A stretch of 64,000 nt of DNA, from positions 148,979,379 to 149,043,378 of the forward strand of contig CP136063.1 of NCBI GenBank assembly GCA_032622095.1, given 5' to 3'. The stretch comes from Siphonodentalium dalli (Eukaryota > Mollusca > Scaphopoda > Gadilida > Siphonodentaliidae). Under the pieces are notes generated by a model. The model made no database searches, had not been told where the DNA came from, and worked only from the letters and a program-made list of their open reading frames with translations. The position numbers and the translations under genes were made by a program. Below are positions 57,401 through 64,000 of this stretch, one piece after another (the stretch's first letter is position 1; each line of letters begins with the position of its first letter).

Positions 57401-58384
57401 TTAACATATCTTGAGCAAACTCTGGATCAAGATATAATAATTTTCACTGATGGTTCTACTTTTCCCAACTCTCTTATTAGTGGAGCATCAGCTGTGATCT
57501 ATCCATCCGGTATTCTTAGTGAACCCATAACTATCTCGGAAACCATTCACACTGATGGTCTCAACAATAGCGCTGAAATCAAGGGCATTCTTCTAGCATT
57601 AAAACACATAGAAATGACTCTAGAAGGTTCCAAATCAGCTTCAATTAACACTGCGCACATATTATGTGACTCTCAATCGGCTATCACATCCATTTTCGAA
57701 TTCAAACCTAGTGACAAATCTTATTCAATTATACGCGACTGCTGGCACACAATTCACCAATTGGAACTCCTCAAGCCCTTAATATCTATCAAGATTAAAT
57801 GGACTAACAGTCATATTGGTGTTAAAGGCAATGAACTAGCCGATCAGGCTGCTAAAGAAGCAGCAAAAAACACACACATTTCAAACAAGGACCTTGTACC
57901 ATCGGACGGAAAATCTGTAAAGGAATTCAAGTTGTTTGTATCTGAAGTCGTTAAAAACAAATGGCAATTTAAATGGGATCTAAGTGAAACTGCCAGACAT
58001 TCATACGACCTGTTTCCTTCCGTTCAACATGACTTTAAGGGTCTCCTGGCTAAGCAGCATCCTAACAGAAAGTCTGAAATAATGATCAACAGAATCATTA
58101 TTGGACATACATTACTTAATGCACACAAACACAAACTAGGCTTATCAGAATCTCCAAAATGTGCATGTGGTTGTGCTGATACTATTAAACATTTTTTCTT
58201 TGACTGCCAGTTATATTCCACACAAAGAGAAGCCCTGTATAGTAACATTTCCTCTCCAAATGATACAAAAAACAATTCTACAAACTCATTAATGGACCTT
58301 CAGACACTTGTGGGTTACCAAACCAACCCAAACACTCTTATGGAAGTACTCCGGTTCATCAGTGATACAAACATTTCACTATAA
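54482..58384 (+). CDS. LINE A ORF2: AP endonuclease, reverse transcriptase, RNase H
   Basis: 1300 residues starting at an ATG 16 bp after the ORF1 stop. Endonuclease (1-225): E34 in CIQETW, D132/N134 in GDFNCRN, D216-H217 in RTDHSI. RT (about 450-800): SSAPGPDDIHPL, YIDFEGAFDS (D603), GAPQGSVISPILF, and YSDD at 689-692 in place of the usual YADD. RNase H (about 980-1125): D990 in IIFTDGST, E1032, D1063 in LCDSQSA, H1111 and D1121 in SHIGVKGNELADQAA. C-terminal zinc motif C1227-C1229-H1237-C1242. All catalytic residues are present, so it may still be active. It nicks target DNA and copies its RNA at the nick (target-primed reverse transcription). Confidence 0.92.
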   Translation: MKIVQININSLNTSCTLLENYVKKNNVDIVCIQETWNKNKSINFLNWNSVFRNRSTGKRGGGVATLIRPGIKFIQIDIPQLDIESIWTEIVHPSGSFVLVNVYIPPKQIKDILKLNLALDKFRNSRLLVLGDFNCRNIAWELQNDTCKLNRKSQSARMGKTLLNITDSHNLKTHNAGLYTWTRNEYHSAIDITFSRGLDNVETTWFIDREGYVRTDHSIIIFLLKDSIQSVDKTLWNFKNCDWTAWKSAINEELNNWCTQFKTFEGADSKYDSFCKVILNTAETHIGKKHITKHSKQVWNEDIKLKSIECKKANKMFHKRSDPHNKAILDNALCELRSAIEKEKSTHWEQTCVKISRANQRDFWKLIQLNSDHKHNQDNTIQPIKIQNGDKDYARSDEDISKRLQYVHIDRKHADTSGFDMQWKEVINTSIKTNITDNNNILKNNIGKPENSDISESEVLSALKAMNNSSAPGPDDIHPLMITKSGDIMVKCIHLLFQYFWVQGVIPSAFKKDNKIFIKKPGKSVYDSEKCYRPISLSSIIGKTFEKIITWRLIWKSETSEWLNDAQYAYRKHRSTTSALVEVTESLITAKNEGKHALVTYIDFEGAFDSIMREGIVYKLLQQGLDGRILKYIHNFLTNRTSKNFVNTYQSDWIPTEIGAPQGSVISPILFTLYTDNIMSGRSEQTIRYSDDITIITTNHDPKQAEKEMNECLQSVTSWCNRWHLCLNTNKTDFMHIPPVNNCTANFKPNVFINNKPIELIYDKNLLGVTIDSDLSFKPHIEKTVLKARAGLYKIGKFVNESGINMDKSIRLYKAAIVPILLYGYPSWCTVKEGVIQELLNVQRSALLNTTGAIHSSSTEAMEVLCSTPPLLLKMKEMNCLEYLRLKSKNNKSSLKQLLISAINKSYETPIKRMFQDNKYLLSKNFTQVIDEPQYELECYNFHPSVTIYASPAGDIGPCSSKSVSRDNAVKDILTYLEQTLDQDIIIFTDGSTFPNSLISGASAVIYPSGILSEPITISETIHTDGLNNSAEIKGILLALKHIEMTLEGSKSASINTAHILCDSQSAITSIFEFKPSDKSYSIIRDCWHTIHQLELLKPLISIKIKWTNSHIGVKGNELADQAAKEAAKNTHISNKDLVPSDGKSVKEFKLFVSEVVKNKWQFKWDLSETARHSYDLFPSVQHDFKGLLAKQHPNRKSEIMINRIIIGHTLLNAHKHKLGLSESPKCACGCADTIKHFFFDCQLYSTQREALYSNISSPNDTKNNSTNSLMDLQTLVGYQTNPNTLMEVLRFISDTNISL

Positions 58385-58575
58385 GAAAGCTCAGCTTCAT
58401 TCACTGTATGGAACTGTTCTTTTTACAGCACCATCTGACGTCACACACTCTGGCAACAGTGTACAGCACTAAAGTGAAATAAGCATTGAGGGCTCAATTG
58501 CACCAGTGACCTTGGAGCTACCTTACAGAGCGAAGTCTCTTTTAAAGAACTTCATAGACACACCAACCAACCAAC
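58385..58575 (+). other. LINE A 3' UTR with CCAA tail
   Basis: 190 bp without coding, ending in three CCAA repeats rather than poly-A. Short tandem tails replace poly-A in many I-group LINEs. Confidence 0.6.
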
Positions 58576-60052
58576 AGTGGAAAAATCACGAAGAAAAGGA
58601 GGGACAGTGACATCTTAGACCAAGATAACTCTCGGAAAAAGTCGAAGGTTAACCCAAAGAAAATTCAGATCATCCCAATCAACAAAAGTGTATTTAAAAC
58701 AACACATTTCTGCCCTATTTGTTTTGAGAATGTTTACCAGGATCAGGATGGAATTGAATGTGTAACATGCTTAAATTGGTACCACCCGAATTGTGTTGGT
58801 CTTCCTAAACTTATTTATGAGGATATCAAGGAAAACAAAAAGGAGTGGTTTTGTGCTGATTGCAATCCAAACAGTGTTCAGTCATGTCCATGTGAGGGAT
58901 ATCAAAACTCAGATACTATAATTTGCTCTTCCTGTGAAATCTGCTGGCATACAACGTGTGCAAATATACGGAAATGTGACCTAAAGTTATATAAGCAGAA
59001 TAAACTGAAATATTTATGTGCGGTGTGTAATCTAAAGAAGATAAACGGAAATAAGACTTTGTGGGATACAATTTTCCAATTAGCTTCAAAAAAGATTGGA
59101 CGTGTTAGGAACAAAAGTTCTAACAGAACAATTGATGAAAGTAACAACAAGGATGATGAAAACTTGCACCATACAAATACTGCTTCAAAGTGTCAACAAG
59201 TAAGTCAACAAGTACCGGTAAGTCATGCGCCAGTTCATTCTGTGAATAGTTCAAGTGAATAGTTTGCCCAACACAAGCTCATCTGAAGAAAAGGAAACAT
59301 CGTTACCAGTGCCATCTTCCACAACTGACAAATTTATTGTGATCATTGACAATCTACTAAGCCCAAAAGAATTTTCCTCAAGTCAGAAAATTAAAGGGGA
59401 AATTACCAAACACAAAGGGGATATTAAAGTACAGTATGCTCATCAGTTACCAAGAGGAGGGATAGTTATCCACCTACACTCCAAAGAAGATCTGGATATT
59501 ATCAAAACACCATGGTCATCGAGTGCTTTTAATAACAGTGGTAACCAGTTATCAATTCATGAACCAAAATATAAAGATAATGCTGTTATTGTGAAAAATG
59601 TAAATAAAAGGATAGAGACCGATCATATTATAGACTATATTTCGACGTACTATCACAAGGATGTTAAAGTGAAGAGACTGAAATATACAGACACACGAAG
59701 ACCTCTACCTGTGATCAAAATAACATCGGATGACCCAGCCTTCATTCAACATTTAATTACAGACGATCTGAGATTATTCAACAACTCCTATAATTGTTCA
59801 GCTTTTAAAACAATTAGACCCATACGCTGTTTTAACTGCAATTTATATGGACATACATCGGATCTATGTGAAAACTCGGCATCCTGTGGAGTGTGTGCTG
59901 GTTCTCATCATACAAGAATTTGTGATAGTCACAAGAATATTAAATGCATAAACTGTGGTGGATGTCATAGAGCCAACTCTAGGAACTGTTCAAAATATAT
60001 TGAATTGGACAAAACCATTGCTGCTCGCTTACAACTACAAGGACATTGCTGA
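58576..60052 (+). pseudogene. LINE B ORF1, truncated and frameshifted
   Basis: First segment 58576-59262: Lys-rich start, PHD-like finger 1 (CPICFENVYQDQDGIECVTC, then WYHPNC and FCADC), finger 2 (CPCEGYQ, CSSCEICWHTTC, CAVC). A one-base frame change near 59255 leads to the second segment, 59255-60052: RNA-binding-like region (IVIIDNLLSPKEF, PRGGIVIHLHSKEDLDIIK) and knuckles CFNCNLYGHTSDLC, CGVCAGSHHTRIC, CINCGGCHRANSRNC. Each part aligns with ORF1 of LINE A. No initiating ATG is in frame. Confidence 0.8.
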
Positions 60053-60175
60053 GTGAACAGGGTATATAACATATATCAGCAATAATATCGTTATATATTC
60101 TTTAATATGATTATAAACTATATATTCTTTATTGTGATTATAAACTTTATTGGATTCATTCAATCGTCATCAACT

Positions 60176-63100
60176 ATGAAGATTTGTCACTTAAATACTA
60201 ACACCTTTAACACATCAAAGTTATTGTTGGAACAATTTGTGGATAGGAACCAGATTGATATTCTTTGCCTACAGGAAACTAAGTCCAAAGTTGAAAAACT
60301 ATATTTCAAAAATTGGAACTGTGTTCTAAAAAACAGGAATTTCAACAATGGTTGTGATGGGGGTGGAGTTGCTACACTGATTCGACCAGGCATAAAGTAT
60401 ATAACAATGCAACACTTGGATACAAACATTGAGGCAGTCTGGTGTCAAATTTTTCATGAGAATGTGAAGTTTATTCTTGGAAATATATATATTCCACCTG
60501 GGAAAATGGATGATTTATGCCAATTGGAAAGAGTAATATCTGGTATCCAATACAACAACCTCCTGATTGTTGGAGACTTCAATGCACGGAATAGGATGTG
60601 GGAAAATAACCCAGTATTTACAAAAGAGGCATCAAAGAGTTTCAAAATGGGTTGGAAAATGGTGCAAATAAAGTCCAGATTCAAGCTCACTTTGCACAAT
60701 GATGGTCAGCATACATGGAGGAGGAATGGCATTTCTTCTGCTCTGGACCTGACATTAACCAGAGGGATACCCACACAAAATATGGAATGGTCTATAAACA
60801 ATTGTGCCTATCTTCGGATTGACCATTCTCCTATTATTCTTAATATTAAAAAAGTCTTGCCAGATATGCGGTTGGAGAAATGGAAATTTGAAGAGTGTGA
60901 CTGGATTGCATGGCAAACAACAATACAGCCAAAACTAAAAGAATGGATGGATTCAATTGATGGAGCCGACATAGATAAAACATACGAAGATTTCTGTGAG
61001 ATTGTAATGGGTACAGCAGAGGAGGTTATACCTCGGAAAACAATAACCAGTCATTCGAAGCATTACTGGAAGGGGGAGATGAGAGAGCTATATAACAATT
61101 GCAAAATATTACGAAGACGATGGCAGCAGAGATCAGATCAGAATAATGAACAGAATTATAAAATAGCTCTTGAGAAGTTAGAAAAAATGATTGTGGATAG
61201 TAAGGCTGAATACTGGAACAAGAAATGCAAAGAACTAAATAAGTGCTCACAGCAACAATTCTGGAACACGATAAGGAAAATGGGTGATCCGATGGGTAAA
61301 AACACAATACAGCCAATCAAATATGGCACGAAAAAGTATGCGTCAGAAGATAAAGATATCTCAGATAAACTTGAAGATGTTCATATCCATCGCCTACATG
61401 CAAACACTACCAACTTCGATACTGCATGGGAGAAGTCACTCGAGACTCAACTGACAGGGATCATGGCCGAAGCTACAGGGCAAATAGAAGGAGATGATAC
61501 TGTAAACTCGGATATTACAGAGGAGGAAGTTAAATGTGCTATATCGCAGATGAATAAAAGTTCTGCACCAGGACCTGACAAAATATTACCATTATTTATC
61601 ACAAGGAGTGGAGAAATTATGGAGCAAGCCTTAACAAAATTTTTCAATTCTTGCTGGAAGACTGGACGAGTACCAGCACAATTCTGCCAGGAAAATAAAG
61701 TGTATATACCAAAGCCAGGGAAAGACAATTATAATACAGAGAAAAGTTACAGACCGATCAGCTTGACAAGTATAGTTGGGAAAATCTACGAGCGGGTGGT
61801 AACTTACAGACTGATCTGGAAGGCGGAAGCTTTTGGTTGGATACATGAGCATCAGTTTGCATATAGGAAACAGCATAGTACTACACAGGCGCTACTGCAA
61901 ATCACACAAGGAGCTCAGGTCTGTGTAAATGAGAAGATGCATGGGGTGATGACATTCGTGGATTTTGAGGGCGCCTTCGACTCAGTAATGAGACTGGGAA
62001 TTCTGTACAAACTTCACAATCTAGGACTAGATGGAAGAATTGTACAGTATATCAAGAATTTCTTGTGTAACAGAAAAAGTAGGAGCATGGTCAACTCCTA
62101 TATAAGCCCGTGGATAAAGACACAGATTGGCCTACCACAAGGGTCTGTCATCAGCCCTATTCTGTTCATTATATACACAAGCGACATGCCAACAATGGGA
62201 AATTGTATAACAACTTACTTTTCTGATGATATGACCATTCTTAATGAAGGAAAAGATGTTAAGGAAGTGCAGCTATCAACGAATGGAAGTCTGGAAAAGG
62301 TCCAACAATGGTGTAACAGATGGCACATTTGCATAAATGCAGAAAAGACTGATTATATCCACTTCTCCCCAGAGGCTACAACAACGGTGCCAAGTATATA
62401 CATGAATAGAAAACAACTGAAGAGGGTGTCGTATAAGAAGGTCCTCGGGGTCATAATTGATGAAAAACTGAAGTTCGATGAACAGGTACAGAATGTGAAG
62501 ATCAAGGCATCAAAGGCTCTGAACATCTTGAGTAGATTTAACAAAGCCAATATGAAGGTGTTTCTACAACTTTACCAGACATTTATCCGGCCATTGTTAG
62601 AGTATGCATATCCGGCTTGGATGACAACAAAAGAGACTCATCTTAATTCATTGGAAGATGTTCACCGATCAGCCCTTCTGACTGCAAGCGGAGCTATGGT
62701 GTCAACACCAACTGAGACCCTGGAAGTCATCACAGCAACAACACCATTGAGATTTAGGCTTCAGGAATTGGCAGCACGAGAGTTTATACGAGTGAAACAG
62801 ACAGACGGATCGTTGCTAAGGAGAATGTTGGACGAGTCTGTTGTGAAACAGGGAGGCTCTCAAATGAAGCAAATGTATGCTGCGGCGAGATACATGCTCG
62901 GTACGACAGAATTCAATCTGGAGCCACAGCCAAAGTACGAGAAAGACATGTTCCTGTGCAGAGTTGCTGTCATAACTAGTCCAAAGTCTGACATCGAATT
63001 GGGTAATGCAGCGACTCGTTCAAAATCTCAGAAGGAAGCAGCCCGAGAAGACATAACCAAATACCTGAATGGAAGTGATCAGAACAACATCATGGTCTTC

Positions 63101-64000
63101 ACTGACGGGTCATCACTAGGAAATCCAGGTCCAACTGGTGCAGCTGCTGTTATATACCTAGATGGCCTCAATTCAGAACCAGTTATACTGAAAGAATCCG
63201 TTAGTAAGGATAGTAATAACTACCACGGCGAGATAAGAGGTCTACTACTTGCCATAAACTTCATCGAGAAATGGATCACATCCAGAGGAGTTAGAAACAG
63301 CTGCATCATTTGTGATTGCCAATCAGCTATAGATGCAGTGACTGGTAACAGGCTTCCTGAGAAATATTTCCAAACCATAACAGAGTGCCGCAGGAAACTC
63401 AACACTATACACAGCAGTGGAGCGGATGTATATATTAAATGGGTTGGAGGCCATATTAATATCAAGGGAAATGATGTAGCAGATGGTGCGGCCAAAGAGG
63501 CAGCACATGCATCAGAGATGATAGATTCGGAATTAAAAGAGACTGACAATACAGTGACAGATTTGAAGAAGGCCATGCAGAAAAATATAATGGTGAAATG
63601 GCAGTTTCAATGGTCAAATCTGCAAAAGGCACGCCACACTGAAGAGCTATTCCCCAATGTAGTGGAGGCAGTAAAATATGTGAAGAACCATATCAGCGAT
63701 GACGAACAGATACAACATAAAATGAACAGATTGAGATCCGGACACTCCAGCTTGAAGGGACACATCGGGAAATTCATAAAGGATACCACCACAAGCTGTG
63801 TATGCGGTGATAAGGAAACGGTGTGCCATTTCATTCTGGACTGTCCATTGTATGCTGTCGAAAGGGAAGAAATGATAAATGAGATCGAGATGGGGTTCGT
63901 TCAGACTGAAGTAGAGGTTGATAAAAGAATGATTAATGCCAGATCACTGATTGGAGATAGCTCTTATTTAAATATGACTATGCAGCAAATTATCCAAAAG
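60176..64000 (+). CDS. LINE B ORF2: endonuclease, RT and RNase H (3' end outside)
   Basis: The frame is open for 1275 codons from ATG 60176 to the window end. An in-frame ATG at 60107 exists, but 60176 aligns with the ORF2 start of LINE A (MKICHLNTNTFN versus MKIVQININSLN). Endonuclease: LCLQETKSK, IVGDFNARNRMW, RIDHSPI. RT: SSAPGPDKILPLF, FVDFEGAFDS, GLPQGSVISPILF, YFSDDMTI. RNase H: VFTDGSSLGNPGP, GEIRGLLLA, ICDCQSAIDA, GGHINIKGNDVADGAA. Zinc motif CVCGDKETVCHFILDC. All key residues are intact although its ORF1 is broken. Like LINE A, it has FSDD/YSDD rather than YADD at the RT active site. Confidence 0.88.
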   Translation, partial: MKICHLNTNTFNTSKLLLEQFVDRNQIDILCLQETKSKVEKLYFKNWNCVLKNRNFNNGCDGGGVATLIRPGIKYITMQHLDTNIEAVWCQIFHENVKFILGNIYIPPGKMDDLCQLERVISGIQYNNLLIVGDFNARNRMWENNPVFTKEASKSFKMGWKMVQIKSRFKLTLHNDGQHTWRRNGISSALDLTLTRGIPTQNMEWSINNCAYLRIDHSPIILNIKKVLPDMRLEKWKFEECDWIAWQTTIQPKLKEWMDSIDGADIDKTYEDFCEIVMGTAEEVIPRKTITSHSKHYWKGEMRELYNNCKILRRRWQQRSDQNNEQNYKIALEKLEKMIVDSKAEYWNKKCKELNKCSQQQFWNTIRKMGDPMGKNTIQPIKYGTKKYASEDKDISDKLEDVHIHRLHANTTNFDTAWEKSLETQLTGIMAEATGQIEGDDTVNSDITEEEVKCAISQMNKSSAPGPDKILPLFITRSGEIMEQALTKFFNSCWKTGRVPAQFCQENKVYIPKPGKDNYNTEKSYRPISLTSIVGKIYERVVTYRLIWKAEAFGWIHEHQFAYRKQHSTTQALLQITQGAQVCVNEKMHGVMTFVDFEGAFDSVMRLGILYKLHNLGLDGRIVQYIKNFLCNRKSRSMVNSYISPWIKTQIGLPQGSVISPILFIIYTSDMPTMGNCITTYFSDDMTILNEGKDVKEVQLSTNGSLEKVQQWCNRWHICINAEKTDYIHFSPEATTTVPSIYMNRKQLKRVSYKKVLGVIIDEKLKFDEQVQNVKIKASKALNILSRFNKANMKVFLQLYQTFIRPLLEYAYPAWMTTKETHLNSLEDVHRSALLTASGAMVSTPTETLEVITATTPLRFRLQELAAREFIRVKQTDGSLLRRMLDESVVKQGGSQMKQMYAAARYMLGTTEFNLEPQPKYEKDMFLCRVAVITSPKSDIELGNAATRSKSQKEAAREDITKYLNGSDQNNIMVFTDGSSLGNPGPTGAAAVIYLDGLNSEPVILKESVSKDSNNYHGEIRGLLLAINFIEKWITSRGVRNSCIICDCQSAIDAVTGNRLPEKYFQTITECRRKLNTIHSSGADVYIKWVGGHINIKGNDVADGAAKEAAHASEMIDSELKETDNTVTDLKKAMQKNIMVKWQFQWSNLQKARHTEELFPNVVEAVKYVKNHISDDEQIQHKMNRLRSGHSSLKGHIGKFIKDTTTSCVCGDKETVCHFILDCPLYAVEREEMINEIEMGFVQTEVEVDKRMINARSLIGDSSYLNMTMQQIIQK

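Larger units (their letters stand above)
52300..58575 (+). mobile_element. Full-length LINE retrotransposon (LINE A), apparently intact
   Basis: Order: repeat-bearing 5' UTR (52341-52620), ORF1 (52621-54465), 16-bp gap, ORF2 (54482-58384) and a 190-bp 3' UTR ending in ACACCAACCAACCAAC. Both ORFs are open. Domain order AP endonuclease, RT, RNase H places it among the I/Jockey-group LINEs with RNase H. No flanking duplication could be defined because the 3' end abuts another LINE. Confidence 0.85.
58576..64000 (+). mobile_element. Second LINE (LINE B), 5'-truncated, continues past the window
   Basis: It begins directly at the CCAA tail of LINE A with an open ORF1 frame that has no start codon, so its 5' end is missing. 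It has the same layout as LINE A (PHD-bearing ORF1, then ORF2 with endonuclease, RT and RNase H) but is clearly divergent in sequence. ORF2 is open to the last base. The 42108-42395 fragment belongs to this family and shows that ORF2 should end about 14 codons beyond the window. Confidence 0.85.

Overview
The window is nuclear DNA of an invertebrate animal, most likely a marine lophotrochozoan such as a mollusc. The reasons are a spliced PIWI-family gene, phased spliceosomal introns, full-length LINE retrotransposons with RNase H, hAT, pogo/Tigger and other cut-and-paste elements, and dispersed repeats containing the GGGCCATAACTC motif or carrying central tandem arrays, types that I associate with bivalves and gastropods. 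The phylum is inference; the metazoan origin is well supported. No bacterial, organellar or viral genes were seen.

The only host gene I can support is a Piwi gene (PIWIL2-like) on the minus strand. Five coding exons lie at 34425-34333, 33963-33876, 32953-32884, 22742-22470 and 19805-19610, with matching GT/AG sites and matching phases, giving the first 240 residues. The later exons (rest of the N-domain, PAZ, MID, PIWI) were not found and probably lie to the left of the window. The introns are packed with mobile DNA. Intron 3 (10.1 kb) contains two copies (3.0 and 5.3 kb) of an element whose core is an array of about 160-bp monomers, with a 1598-bp higher-order duplication. Intron 4 holds a hAT element with a nested 123-bp MITE and an 811-bp inverted-repeat element.

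Left part (1-19 kb, downstream of the last visible Piwi exon): decayed repeats, a 1.65-kb element with G-rich inverted repeats, a broken gene for an unclassified DDE transposase (10.5-13.8 kb), a 35-bp perfect hairpin, a 2.0-kb Tigger-like element and, joined to its TA, a GC-rich element. Right of Piwi (36.4-40.9 kb): a pogo-like transposon whose transposase is split by a hAT element with an 8-bp target duplication and by a second insertion. From 42 to 47 kb: LINE tails, a hAT fragment and a complex inverted duplication. From 48.5 to 49.5 kb: tandem repeats and minisatellites.

Right end: an apparently intact LINE (52.3-58.6 kb; ORF1 of 614 aa with two PHD-like fingers and three zinc knuckles, ORF2 of 1300 aa with endonuclease, RT and RNase H) is followed directly by a related, 5'-truncated LINE that runs off the window. 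The window thus places a Piwi gene, the effector of animal transposon silencing, among many mobile elements, some of them young.
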